Below are positions 47,740 through 56,740 of a DNA stretch of 64,000 nt, one piece after another; within the stretch, counting starts at the first letter, position 1, and each line of letters starts with the position of its first letter. Under the pieces are notes generated by a model. That model worked only from the letters and a program-made list of their open reading frames with translations. It was not told where the DNA came from and ran no database searches. Position numbers and translations under genes: made by a program. The stretch is from Streptomyces europaeiscabiei (lineage in GTDB: Bacteria > Actinomycetota > Actinomycetes > Streptomycetales > Streptomycetaceae): NCBI RefSeq assembly GCF_036346855.1, contig NZ_CP107841.1, positions 8,436,001 to 8,500,000 of the forward strand. Direction: 5' to 3'.

Positions 47740-49143
47740 ATGAGCGGCCGTACAGTCATCCGCGGCGGTCTCGTCATCACGGCCTCAGACGAGATCCATG
47801 CCGATGTCCTGATCGAGGACGGCCGCGTGGCCGCCCTCGCAGCCAGTGGGACCTCGGCCGCCCAGGCATGGGAGGCCGAACGTGCCATAGACGCCACCGG
47901 AAAGTACGTCATCCCCGGGGGTGTCGACGCCCACACCCACATGGAGCTGCCCTTCGGCGGCACCGCCGCCTCCGACACCTTCGAGACCGGCACCCGGGCC
48001 GCCGCCTGGGGCGGTACGACGACGATCGTCGACTTCGCCGTGCAGAGCGTCGGCCATGCCCTCCGCGAGGGCCTCGACGCCTGGCACGCCAAGGCGGAGG
48101 GCAACTGCGCGATCGACTACGGCTTCCACATGATCGTGTCGGACGTGAACCAGGACACGCTCAAGGAGATGGACCTGCTGGTGCAGGAGGGCGTCACCTC
48201 CTTCAAGCAGTTCATGGCCTACCCGGGCGTCTTCTACAGCGACGACGGCCAGATCCTGCGCGCCATGCAGCGCTCCGCCGAGAACGGCGGCCTGATCATG
48301 ATGCACGCGGAGAACGGCATCGCGATCGACGTGCTGGTCGAACAGGCGCTGGCACGCGGGGAGACGGATCCGAGGTATCACGGCGAGGTCCGCAAGGCCC
48401 TCCTCGAAGCCGAGGCCACCCACCGCGCCATCAAGCTCGCCCAGGTCGCCGGCGCCCCCCTGTACGTCGTGCACGTCTCGGCGATGGAGGCGGTCGCCGA
48501 GCTGGCCAGGGCGCGCGACGAGGGGCTCAACGTCTTCGGCGAGACCTGCCCGCAGTACCTGTTCCTGTCGACGGACAACCTCGCGGAGCCGGACTTCGAG
48601 GGCTCCAAGTACGTCTGCTCCACCCCGCTGCGGCCGAGGGAGCACCAGGCCAAGCTGTGGCAGGGCCTGAGGACCAACGACCTCCAGGTGGTCTCCACCG
48701 ACCACTGCCCCTTCTGCTTCGTCGGTCAGAAGGAACTCGGCCGCGGCGACTTCTCCAAGATCCCCAACGGGCTGCCGGGCGTCGAGAACCGGATGGACCT
48801 GCTGCACCAGGCGGTCGTCGACGGGCACATCTCGCGCCGCCGCTGGATCGAGATCGCCTGCGCGACCCCGGCCCGCATGTTCGGCATGTACCCGAAGAAG
48901 GGCACCATCGCGCCGGGCGCGGACGCCGACATCGTCATCTACGACCCGCACGCCGAGCAGGTCATGTCGGCCGAGACGCACCACATGAACGTCGACTACT
49001 CGGCGTACGAGGGCAAGCGCACCACCGGCCGGGTCGAGACGGTCCTCTCGCGCGGCGAACTCGTCATCACCGAGCGGGAGTACACCGGGCACGCCGGGCA
49101 CGGCGTCTACACCCCCCGCTCCACCTGTCAGTACCTCAACTAG
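47740..49143 (+). CDS. hydA: dihydropyrimidinase (D-hydantoinase)
   Basis: 467 aa, amidohydrolase superfamily. The metal ligands HTH are in DAHTHMELPFGG, the carbamylated Lys in SFKQFMAYPG, further His in VVHVSAM, and the substrate loop CSTPLRPREHQ and STDHCPF are present. It opens dihydrouracil, dihydrothymine or hydantoins to the N-carbamoyl amino acid. It follows the second ureidopropionase by 127 nt and precedes the LLM oxidoreductase by 14 nt. Confidence 0.95.
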   Translation: MSGRTVIRGGLVITASDEIHADVLIEDGRVAALAASGTSAAQAWEAERAIDATGKYVIPGGVDAHTHMELPFGGTAASDTFETGTRAAAWGGTTTIVDFAVQSVGHALREGLDAWHAKAEGNCAIDYGFHMIVSDVNQDTLKEMDLLVQEGVTSFKQFMAYPGVFYSDDGQILRAMQRSAENGGLIMMHAENGIAIDVLVEQALARGETDPRYHGEVRKALLEAEATHRAIKLAQVAGAPLYVVHVSAMEAVAELARARDEGLNVFGETCPQYLFLSTDNLAEPDFEGSKYVCSTPLRPREHQAKLWQGLRTNDLQVVSTDHCPFCFVGQKELGRGDFSKIPNGLPGVENRMDLLHQAVVDGHISRRRWIEIACATPARMFGMYPKKGTIAPGADADIVIYDPHAEQVMSAETHHMNVDYSAYEGKRTTGRVETVLSRGELVITEREYTGHAGHGVYTPRSTCQYLN

Positions 49144-49157
49144 GAGTGGCGCCCATC

Positions 49158-50177
49158 ATGGACTTCGGACTCGTCCTGCAGACCGACCCGCCGGCCTCGC
49201 GTGTCATCGAGCTGATGAAGCGCGCCGAGGACAACGGCTTCACCTACGGCTGGACCTTCGACTCCGCCGTGCTCTGGCAGGAACCGTTCGTCATCTACAG
49301 CCAGATCCTGTCCCGGACCACGAAGCTGACGGTCGGCCCCATGGTCACCAACCCGGGCACCCGCACCTGGGAGGTCACCGCCTCGACCTTCGCCACGCTC
49401 AACGACATGTTCGGCAACCGCACCGTCTGCGGCATCGGCCGCGGCGACTCCGCGATGCGCGTCGCGGGCCGCAAGCCCAACACCCTGGCCCGCATCAGCG
49501 AGGCGATGAAGGTGATCCGCTCGCTGGGCAGCGGGGGAGAGGCCGACCTCGGCGGCACGGTCATCAGCTTCCCCTGGATCAAGGACGACGCCGAACTCCC
49601 GGTCTGGATGGCCGCGTACGGCCCCAAGGCCCTGAAGATGACCGGTGAGGAGGCCGACGGCTTCATTCTGCAGCTCTCCGACCTGTACCTCACCGAGTAC
49701 ATGGTCAAGGCGGTCAAGGACGCGGCCGTCGCCGCCGGGCGCGACCCGTCCGAGGTGAAGATCTGCGTGGCCGCCCCCGCGTACGTCACCGAGGACGACT
49801 CGCCCGAGGCGCTGGCCCACGCGCGTGAGCAGTGCCGCTGGTTCGGCGGGATGGTCGGCAACCACGTCGCCGACCTGGTGTCCAAGTACGGCGAGCACTC
49901 CGCGGCCGTACCGGAGGAGCTGACGGACTACATCAAGGCACGCGAGGGGTACGACTACTCCCACCACGGGCGTGCCGACAACCCCGACACCCAGTTCGTG
50001 CCGGACGAGATCGTCGACCGGTTCTGCGTCATCGGCACCCCCGAGATGCACATCGAGAAGCTCAACGCACTGCGCGCGCTGGGCGTCGACCAGTTCGCCG
50101 TCTACGACATGCACGACGCACAGGAGCGGGTGATCGACGTGTACGGGTCGACGGTCATCCCGGCCCTGAACGGCTGA
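49158..50177 (+). CDS. LLM-class flavin/F420-dependent oxidoreductase
   Basis: A 339-aa luciferase-like monooxygenase-fold protein: MDFGLVLQTDPPASRVIELM, TKLTVGPMVTNPGTRTW, CGIGRGDSAMRVAG and IGTPEMHIEKLNALRALGVDQFAVY are typical of the F420-dependent group. ATG 49158 follows AGGAGTGG and is 14 nt after the dihydropyrimidinase stop, so the two are co-expressed. Its place suggests that it acts on the pyrimidine or hydantoin ring (reduction or oxidation) in lieu of the missing dihydropyrimidine dehydrogenase; that is inference. Confidence 0.9.
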   Translation: MDFGLVLQTDPPASRVIELMKRAEDNGFTYGWTFDSAVLWQEPFVIYSQILSRTTKLTVGPMVTNPGTRTWEVTASTFATLNDMFGNRTVCGIGRGDSAMRVAGRKPNTLARISEAMKVIRSLGSGGEADLGGTVISFPWIKDDAELPVWMAAYGPKALKMTGEEADGFILQLSDLYLTEYMVKAVKDAAVAAGRDPSEVKICVAAPAYVTEDDSPEALAHAREQCRWFGGMVGNHVADLVSKYGEHSAAVPEELTDYIKAREGYDYSHHGRADNPDTQFVPDEIVDRFCVIGTPEMHIEKLNALRALGVDQFAVYDMHDAQERVIDVYGSTVIPALNG

Positions 50178-50300
50178 CCGGGGTCCCTTCCCGAACGGGT
50201 CGACGACTGCAAGAATCCGGCCACCCCGATAAACCGGAATCAACTGCTCCGCCTCTGGCGCCGACCGCTCCACTGTCCGACCCCCCCCACACCTTGTTCT

Positions 50301-50330
50301 CCCCTCCCTCCGCCGTCCCGGAGGGAGGGG
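50301..50330. terminator. strong hairpin before the NCS1 gene
   Basis: CCCCTCCCTCC (50301-50311) and GGAGGGAGGGG (50320-50330), 11 bp perfect with an 8-nt loop, in the 210-nt gap after the oxidoreductase. It probably ends or weakens the catabolic transcript. Confidence 0.7.
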
Positions 50331-50388
50331 GCCCAAGGCCTCCGCACGGCCTTTCTCTCCCCGTCCCGTCTCCCTGATTGGCCTGCCC

Positions 50389-51963
50389 ATGACCGAAACA
50401 GTCCCCCCGGGGTCGTCGATAGCCCAGTCCGCCGACTCGTCCGGCCGGATCGAGCTGGCCCCCGAGGCCTTCCCCGCCGACAGTCCCTTCGCCAACGAGG
50501 ACCTGCGCCCCGTACCCGTCTCCGAGCGCAAGTGGACGACGTACAACTTCGCGGCGCTGTGGATCTCCATGGCCCACTGCATCCCCAGCTGGACCCTGGC
50601 CTCCGGCCTGGTCGCCCTCGGTATGGACTGGAAGCAGGCCGTTTTCACCATCGCCCTGGCCAACATCATCGTGCTGCTGCCGATGCTGGCCACCGGGCAC
50701 GCCGGACCCAAGTACGGCATCCCCTTCCCGGTGCTCGCCCGCGCCTCCTTCGGGCTGCGCGGAGCCAACATCCCGGCGCTGATCCGCGCGGCCGTCGCCT
50801 GCGGGTGGTTCGGCATCCAGACGTGGATCGGCGGCTCCGGCATATTCGCGCTCGGCTCCAAGCTCACCGGCGGTGAGTGGGAGAAGGCCGGGCAGATCGC
50901 CGGCAACCCGTGGCCGCTGTGGCTCTGCTTCATCCTCTTCTGGGCGCTGCAGATAGCGATCATCTACCGCGGCATGGACTTCCTGCGGCACTTCGAGAAC
51001 TGGGCCGCGCCCTTCGTGATCGTCGGCGCGCTCGTGCTGCTGATCTGGATCGCGGTCAAGGCCGACGGGTTCGGCGCGCTGCTCGACCAGCCGTCCAAGC
51101 TCGGCTGGGGCCCCGACTTCTGGCCGGTCTTCTTCCCGTCCCTGATGGGAATGATCGGCTTCTGGGCCACTCTGTCCCTGAACATCCCTGACTTCACCCG
51201 CTTCGGTGCCAGCCAGAAGGCGCAGACCTGGGGCCAGTCCCTCGGCCTGCCCACCACGATGACCCTCTTCGCGATCCTCGCCGTGCTGGTCACCTCCGGC
51301 TCCGAGGTCGTCTACGGCGAGGCCATCTGGGACCCGGTCACCCTGGCGGCCAAGGCCGACAACGTCTTCGGGCTTCTCTTCGCCCTGATCACCGTGCTGG
51401 TCGCGACCATCTCCGTGAACATCGCGGCGAACGTGGTCTCACCGGCGTACGACCTGGCGAACCTCGCACCCAAGCTCATCAACTTCCGTACGGGCGCGCT
51501 CATCACGGGTGTCCTCGGCATCCTGATCTTCCCGTGGAAGCTGATCTCCACGCCCGAGTTCTACATCTTCACCTGGCTCGGCGTGGTCGGCGGTCTGCTC
51601 GGCACGGTCGCGGGCATCCTCATCGCCGACTACTGGATCATCCGCCGTACCGTCCTGCACCTCGCGGACCTGTACACGCCCGGCGGGCGCTACTGGTACG
51701 CGAACGGCTGGAACTGGCGCGCCATAGTGGCCTTCGTGGTCGGCGGCGTCCTCGCGGTGGGCGGCTCGTACTCGACCGTCTCCGAGGACGGCGTGTCCTC
51801 GGGGCCGTTCCCGCACGACGGCATGATCCCGTTCCTCAAGCCGCTCGCCGACTACGGCTGGGCGGTGGGTCTGGGTACGTCGATCCTGCTGTACGTGGCG
51901 CTGATGGCCGGGGAGAGGAAGAAGACGCAGCAGCAGTCGGAGAAGGAGCGGGCGACCGCCTGA
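50389..51963 (+). CDS. NCS1-family nucleobase/hydantoin permease
   Basis: A 524-aa cation symporter-1 protein with about twelve transmembrane helices. The N-terminal segment ERKWTTYNFAALWISMAHCI and the LARASFGLRGANIPALIRA loop are diagnostic of the cytosine/purine/uracil/hydantoin (Mhp1/PucI) family. It should import the base that the cluster degrades. Start ATG 50389; the C-terminal tail is basic and Gln-rich. Confidence 0.94.
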   Translation: MTETVPPGSSIAQSADSSGRIELAPEAFPADSPFANEDLRPVPVSERKWTTYNFAALWISMAHCIPSWTLASGLVALGMDWKQAVFTIALANIIVLLPMLATGHAGPKYGIPFPVLARASFGLRGANIPALIRAAVACGWFGIQTWIGGSGIFALGSKLTGGEWEKAGQIAGNPWPLWLCFILFWALQIAIIYRGMDFLRHFENWAAPFVIVGALVLLIWIAVKADGFGALLDQPSKLGWGPDFWPVFFPSLMGMIGFWATLSLNIPDFTRFGASQKAQTWGQSLGLPTTMTLFAILAVLVTSGSEVVYGEAIWDPVTLAAKADNVFGLLFALITVLVATISVNIAANVVSPAYDLANLAPKLINFRTGALITGVLGILIFPWKLISTPEFYIFTWLGVVGGLLGTVAGILIADYWIIRRTVLHLADLYTPGGRYWYANGWNWRAIVAFVVGGVLAVGGSYSTVSEDGVSSGPFPHDGMIPFLKPLADYGWAVGLGTSILLYVALMAGERKKTQQQSEKERATA

Positions 51964-52009
51964 CGGCGGCCGTGACCGCGGGCGGCGGCGGCCGTGCTGG
52001 AGCCCAGCC

Positions 52010-52681
52010 CTACCGGGCGTCCTCCAGCACGGCCGCCGCCTCTTTCGCGGCCTTGATGGCGCCCTTGTTGATCTCGTCGGTGCCGGGCGCCTTCCGGGAC
52101 TCGAAGTCGCTGCCGTTGTAGGTGACGACCACCAGGGCGTTGGCCATGCGGACGTACACGATGCCCTCGCGGGTCTGCTGCTTGTCCTCGGTGGTGAGGT
52201 TCACCACGGAGTAGGCCTCGTCACCGAGGCCGGGCACGGCCCCGCCGCCACTCTTGTCCGTGGTACGCGCCTTATAGGCGCTTTCGGCCTTGTCGTCCGA
52301 TTGCTGGATCTCGTACGAGACGTCGAGCCAGCGGTAGTCGAAGCCCTTGAGCGCGTTCCATGAACAGGTGCGACGCACGGACTCGTTGGTCGACGCGATC
52401 TCCTTGCCGGCTGTCTTCGCGTCCGGAACAAGGGATTTGACCGTTTTCGTCGTGACGCCGGAGCACGGTGAGGGTGCCTTCGCGTACGTCCTGGACGCTG
52501 CAGATGTCGACGGCGCGGACTCGGAGGTCGAGACGGGCTTCGACGCGGTGTCCTGCGTGGAGTCCTCCCCGGCCGGGCTCGCGGACAGCGGACCGGACGA
52601 CAACGCCCAGCCCGCGGTGGCGAGTACGGCGACCGGCAGCAGTCGCGCGGTCAGGGCGAGCGGCAGAGGGAGATCACGCAC
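52010..52681 (-). CDS. secreted DUF3558-like protein
   Basis: About 223 aa. A signal or anchor peptide spans residues 3-31 (LTARLLPVAVLATAGWALSS). A Ser/Thr/Ala-rich linker leads to the DUF3558-like domain: CSGVTTKTVKSLVPD, RRTCSWNAL with paired Cys, and VRMANALVVVTYNG. Such proteins are usually envelope lipoproteins of unknown role; here no lipobox Cys is seen. The start is uncertain: GTG 52681 with GAGAAG upstream puts the signal first, while GTG 52741 and an upstream ATG at 52810 are alternatives. Confidence 0.75.
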   Translation of the reverse strand: MRDLPLPLALTARLLPVAVLATAGWALSSGPLSASPAGEDSTQDTASKPVSTSESAPSTSAASRTYAKAPSPCSGVTTKTVKSLVPDAKTAGKEIASTNESVRRTCSWNALKGFDYRWLDVSYEIQQSDDKAESAYKARTTDKSGGGAVPGLGDEAYSVVNLTTEDKQQTREGIVYVRMANALVVVTYNGSDFESRKAPGTDEINKGAIKAAKEAAAVLEDAR

Positions 52682-52930
52682 GGCGCACTTCTCGGGGTCG
52701 AGGCGGCGGTACCGCCGGGCGGTGGGGTACGTCAGTGTCACACGACTATCTGTGGGACGAAAGTCCGAACTCGTTCCGTGTATACGTGGTGACAGGGGCT
52801 CTTCGTTCAAGACGGCTCGTGATTCAGGACGCCTCGTCGTTCACGGAGCGGGCGCCCTCGTCGGGGCGGCGGCCTTCGTGTCGTCGGCGGAGTCGCGGCT
52901 TCCGCCCGGGGTGCGTGTCAGGATCGGCCC

Positions 52931-53617
52931 ATGATTCCGATATGCGGCCGTAGAGCCTCCCGTGCGCTCCTCGTGGCGGGACTGACCTTGGCCGTCGGCG
53001 GCTGCGGGCTCTCGGAGGAACTGGACCGCGAGCGGGACCCCGACCGTGCGGGATCCTCGGTGTCGGCCTCGTCGGCGGGTACGGACGCGCCCGAGGGGCT
53101 GCGGGTCTCGGAGCCGCCCGGGGGTGCGGGGGCGCGGCCGGGCGCGGGTCCGACCGAAGGCGCCTCGACCGCCTGCCCGCCCTCCGGGGTGCGGATGGTT
53201 CCCGGCCCCGTGGAAGCGGCGATGGGTCTGCGGGCGATGGGTGTGACCCTCACGAACTGCGGCACGACCCTGTACACCGTCAAGGGCTACCCGGCGATCG
53301 AGGTGCTCGACGAGGACGGCGAGCCCTACGGTGACGTGCGCGTCCTCCAGGGTTCGCGGCACATCACCACCGGTGTGCCCGACTTCGGCCCGCACGTCGT
53401 CACCCTGAAGCCCGGCGAGTCCGCCAGGACCGAACTGGTCTGGCGCAACACGGTCACCGAGGCGGACATACCCGCCGTCAACTCCTCATACCTGCGCATC
53501 GCCCCGCTGCCGGGCCGACCCCCCGAAGTCCTCACCCCCGACGGCGGCATCGACCTCGGCAACACGGGACGCCTCGCCACGACGGCGTGGGCGCAGGTCG
53601 CCGGGCAGGGGTCTTAA
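52931..53617 (+). CDS. DUF4232-type lipoprotein
   Basis: 228 aa. The lipobox LAVGGC is at residues 20-25, so the mature protein is lipid-anchored outside the membrane. After an acidic and Pro/Gly-rich linker comes the DUF4232 domain: VEAAMGLRAMGVTLTNCGTT, KGYPAIEVLDEDGEPYGD, then VTLKPGESARTELVWRN. Function unknown; common in Streptomyces envelopes. Confidence 0.85.
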   Translation: MIPICGRRASRALLVAGLTLAVGGCGLSEELDRERDPDRAGSSVSASSAGTDAPEGLRVSEPPGGAGARPGAGPTEGASTACPPSGVRMVPGPVEAAMGLRAMGVTLTNCGTTLYTVKGYPAIEVLDEDGEPYGDVRVLQGSRHITTGVPDFGPHVVTLKPGESARTELVWRNTVTEADIPAVNSSYLRIAPLPGRPPEVLTPDGGIDLGNTGRLATTAWAQVAGQGS

Positions 53618-53657
53618 CCGGTTGCGGGGCGGGCGGGGTGATCAGCACCCTGGGTGC

Positions 53658-54488
53658 ATGAACCGGTCACCGTACGCCACCGAGTCCCAACTCCCTTCCG
53701 TGCGCGAGGAGATCCTCGCCTACTACGAGCAGGGGAAGGAGGACGGGCGCCTCAGGAACGGCGCCGGACGGCTGGAGTTCTGGCGGACGCAGGACATCCT
53801 GCGGCGGCTGCTGGCGAAGGCTCCCGCGCGGGTGCTCGACGTCGGTGGTGGCACGGGGATCCACGCCGAGTGGCTGGCCGAGGACGGCCATGAGGTCGAG
53901 GTCGTCGATCCCGTACCGATGCACGTGGAGCGGTCCGGACGGCTGCCCGGGGTCACCGCCCGGCTGGGCGACGCCCGCGCGCTGCCCGCCGAGGACGCCG
54001 TGTACGACGTCGTGCTGTTCCTCGGGCCGCTCTACCATCTGCCCGAACGCCCGGACCGGGTGAGGGCGTTGGCCGAGGCCCGTCGGGCCGTTCGCCCCGG
54101 TGGGGTGGTGGTCGCGGCCACGATCAACCGGTTCGCGGGGCTCAACGACACCCTCCTCCAAGGGAACTACTTCATCCCGGAGCGTCGCGAGCGCACTGAC
54201 GCCGTCTCGGTCGACGGCAGGCACCGGTACTCGGCGGCGGACCCGCACTTCACCACCGCCTACTTCGCCGATCCGGCCGAGGTGCCCGGCGAGTTCACCG
54301 AGGCCGGGCTCGAACCCGGGGGGCAGTACGGCGTCGAGGGTGTCGCCTGGCTGATGGGCGGGGTGGAGGAGTGGCTGGACGACCCGGAGCGCCGGGAGGC
54401 GGTGCTGGCGGCGACCCGGCGGATCGAGTCGGAGCCGTCGCTGCTGGGGGCGAGTGGACATGTGCTGACGGTGGGGCGGCGGTCCTGA
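53658..54488 (+). CDS. class I SAM-dependent methyltransferase
   Basis: 276 aa. Motif I VLDVGGGTGIHA, motif II acidic loop EVEVVDP, motif III LGDARALP, and the post-I VVLFLGPLYHLPER are complete. LLQGNYFI and the C-terminal domain match small-molecule methyltransferases of unknown substrate. I start at ATG 53658; the frame continues 36 nt upstream. This is the last chromosomal gene before the island. Confidence 0.9.
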   Translation: MNRSPYATESQLPSVREEILAYYEQGKEDGRLRNGAGRLEFWRTQDILRRLLAKAPARVLDVGGGTGIHAEWLAEDGHEVEVVDPVPMHVERSGRLPGVTARLGDARALPAEDAVYDVVLFLGPLYHLPERPDRVRALAEARRAVRPGGVVVAATINRFAGLNDTLLQGNYFIPERRERTDAVSVDGRHRYSAADPHFTTAYFADPAEVPGEFTEAGLEPGGQYGVEGVAWLMGGVEEWLDDPERREAVLAATRRIESEPSLLGASGHVLTVGRRS

Positions 54489-54579
54489 GGGGATCACCGG
54501 GGAGTCGCCGCTCCTGAGAGGGCCCTCCGAGGACTGCGTACGATCATCGAACGCCCGTCGCGCAGTGAGGAGTCCGCCC

Positions 54580-54645
54580 GTGTTCACCACTCGACCGACG
54601 CTCCAGGGGACCTTCGGCATGAAGTCGTCCACCCAGGGGTGCTGA
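54580..54645 (+). pseudogene. 5' stub of a gamma-glutamyltransferase gene
   Basis: GTG 54580 follows a fine ribosome-binding site (GAGGAG, 54567-54572) and encodes FTTRPTLQGTFGMKSSTQGC before TGA. The first 14 residues match what I remember as the N-terminus of actinobacterial GGT-family proteins (FTTRPTLQGTFGMVSSTHW). Homology stops at about 54622, where island sequence begins. The body of the gene should lie beyond the other end of the island, outside this window. Confidence 0.65.
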
Positions 54646-54991
54646 CCTGCGGTGTTATGGTTACCACCGTGCCTGACCTGCGGTGATGAGTCTTTCAGCG
54701 TCTTTCACGGGCGGGCGGGGTTATGCGCTTGATTCTCCCCACGCGCTCCCCAACAGCGCGGATACTCCCCAGATTCTCCCCAGGGAGGGTCGTCGTCAGG
54801 GGCAGCGGTGATAGCGGAACCGCCGCTGCCCTGGGCACACTGAGTAACTTCCGTTACGACAGTGCGATGCGCGGAGCCAGCTCCCACCGGGTCAGTTGTC
54901 CCGGAAGAGACCAGTGAGTCCTGTGACCTGCCGCGATGGGTGGCTCCCGGCTGCTGACCTGCGTTAATGTCCTTTCTGCTGTTTCACGCTC
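54646..54991. other. island left end with TGACCTGCG repeats and a hairpin
   Basis: Copies of TGACCTGCG start at 54643, 54674 and 54955, and a close variant TGACCTGCCG at 54924. Each is followed by an ATG-like triplet and a T-rich stretch. A hairpin lies at 54797-54808/54823-54833 (CAGGGGCAGCGG with CCGCTGCCCTG). No gene is seen. Confidence 0.5.
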
Positions 54992-55639
54992 ATGCCTGTT
55001 GATGCGGCGGAAGTCCCAGAAAAGTCCCAGGAGACTTCCACCGCCCGCTGTCACTCTTTCGGCTCTATGCAGAGTGTGCGGGTGCGGTGTGGGCTGGTGT
55101 TCGTGCATCGGTGGTCGGCTCTGAACGAACGGCAACGCGTGCTTCTGGAACGGCTCGCGGCCGGAGAGGAGCCCGGAGCCTGGGCGCCTGGTGAATGGCG
55201 CTCGGCTTATGCCCTGCGTGATCGCGGGCTCCTGACTGTCAGCCGCGGTGGCGATGAGGTGCGTATCGCGGTTACTGAGACCGGCCGGTTCTACCTTCGG
55301 CACGGCCATCATCCCGACGACCCGGCGTTCGCGGACGTCGATGTTCACCGTGAGTCCGCCCGGCCAGCGGCGCCGGCGAAAGAGGGAGGACGGCGCGAGG
55401 CCACGAGCCGAAGGCGCCGCCTGACGCCCTACAGCGAACGGCCCGTCGCGCGCGCTCGAAAGGCGCAGGCACAGGAGTTGATCGAGCGGCTGGCTACCGA
55501 GGGGCGTGTCCGCTTTGCCGACCCCGATGACGACGAGGTTGCGGAGTGGCGGCGCGTGGTCAATTACGCGAAGCGACACGGCTTGGAACCTCCGGGCAAA
55601 CGCATCGAGAAGGCGGGCTTCGGCGCACGGGGGTTGTAG
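54992..55639 (+). CDS. island protein of unknown function, winged-helix-like N-terminus
   Basis: Up to 215 aa. A helical segment SALNERQRVLLERLAAGEEP and a GLLTVSRGGDEVRIAVTETG hairpin look like a winged-helix domain (about residues 42-105). A basic Arg-rich linker follows, then a helical C-terminus (ARKAQAQELIERLATEG, EWRRVVNYAKRHG, KRIEKAGFG). The start is uncertain; ATG 55067 would drop the first 25 residues. It abuts the next gene (TAG then ATG with no gap), so the two form a module. Family not recognised, though the pair is familiar from actinomycete mobile elements. Confidence 0.65.
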   Translation: MPVDAAEVPEKSQETSTARCHSFGSMQSVRVRCGLVFVHRWSALNERQRVLLERLAAGEEPGAWAPGEWRSAYALRDRGLLTVSRGGDEVRIAVTETGRFYLRHGHHPDDPAFADVDVHRESARPAAPAKEGGRREATSRRRRLTPYSERPVARARKAQAQELIERLATEGRVRFADPDDDEVAEWRRVVNYAKRHGLEPPGKRIEKAGFGARGL

Positions 55640-56512
55640 ATGCGTCTTGTCGAGGGCCCGCACCCCAATTCACGGAGCCAGCGGCCGAAAGACGACGCGT
55701 CGGTGGTCCCGGTCCCCGCGCGACTGAGTGCCCTGCATCCGTCTGTGGTTGCGCTCAGGGACGACGAGGGGCAGTTGGTGATTCCGCCGGTGCTCCGGCG
55801 CCGGTCGCTCCTGATGCTGCAGGCGCTGACTGCCGAGGCGGTGCGGCGGGGCTACGAGATCAGGCGCGGCCGGTTGTTCTACTCGCGACGTGAAGGCGGG
55901 GTGGACGTGGTCGTCGACGGCTTCGCGCACGCGGTCACCGTGAGGCAGGAGTTCCCACAGTCCACGAATCCCGAGCGCTCCGCGCGTCTCGTTGTCGAGC
56001 TTGACCACGGCCGTTCCGGCCAGTCAGGCAGGCCGGGCCGATGGCGGGATCGGAACGACCGGGTGCTTGAGGACGCCCTGGGCTTGCTTCTCGGGGAGAT
56101 CGAGGCGCGAGTGCTGGAGGACGCTCAGCGCAGAGAAATCGAGGAGCGGGCCAAAGCGGAACGTGCAGTTCGCTGGCGAGCGGCCGTGGACGAGGCGAAG
56201 GAGCGAGCAGTTCAGGGTCAACTCGCCGAGGTGCTTCGCGAGGAGGCCGGACGCTGGCGGGAGGCCGCTGTCCTCCGTGAGTACTGCACGGCACTGGAAC
56301 GTCGTCTCGGCGAGCTGGGCGGTGCCATAGACGAGTTGGCTCTGGACTCGGCCCGGCGCTGGTTGGAGTGGGTGTACGACTACGCGCGGGCGATCGACCC
56401 CTTGACCCGGCTTCCGGGAATGCCGAACACACGTGAACCGACGCCGGAGGAGCTCGAACCACATCTGAAGGGATGGAGCCCTTACAAGCCGGAACGACGG
56501 AACGGACGCTGA
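55640..56512 (+). CDS. island protein of unknown function, coiled-coil C-terminus
   Basis: 290 aa. An alpha/beta N-terminal part (SALHPSVVALRDDEGQLVIP, LLMLQALTAEAVRRGYEIRR, VDGFAHAVTVRQEF) leads to the charged helix RVLEDALGLLLGEIEARVLE and a long coiled coil with Lys/Arg/Glu (about 160-225). The end is EWVYDYARAIDPLTRLPGMP. No nuclease or ATPase motif is visible. It is directly joined to the gene before it and lies in the defence island next to the Argonaute pair, so a DNA-handling or defence role is possible but unproven. Confidence 0.7.
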   Translation: MRLVEGPHPNSRSQRPKDDASVVPVPARLSALHPSVVALRDDEGQLVIPPVLRRRSLLMLQALTAEAVRRGYEIRRGRLFYSRREGGVDVVVDGFAHAVTVRQEFPQSTNPERSARLVVELDHGRSGQSGRPGRWRDRNDRVLEDALGLLLGEIEARVLEDAQRREIEERAKAERAVRWRAAVDEAKERAVQGQLAEVLREEAGRWREAAVLREYCTALERRLGELGGAIDELALDSARRWLEWVYDYARAIDPLTRLPGMPNTREPTPEELEPHLKGWSPYKPERRNGR

Positions 56513-56740
56513 CTCGGTAGTGAACAGCCTGCTGAACGCACACGGGGAGCGAAGGACTCTCTGCATCAGCTCTGGGCCGTCTGATGGCGTCCGTCGGCTC
56601 CATCGGCGGTGGGCGTGCCTCCTAGCGGCTCCCGTCGACTCCACGTGTATGCGCACGGCTGCTGGGCGAGCTGAGAGGTCAGGGGCGTCCGGAGGTTCGG
56701 GGCCGGCCTTGATGTCAGTGCTCCGTCCTAGGCTTGGTCC

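Noticed and set aside
54643..54969. TGACCTGCG repeats as a CRISPR-like array
   Set aside because: The conserved part is only 9-10 nt and spacing is irregular (31, 250 and 31 nt), unlike CRISPR.
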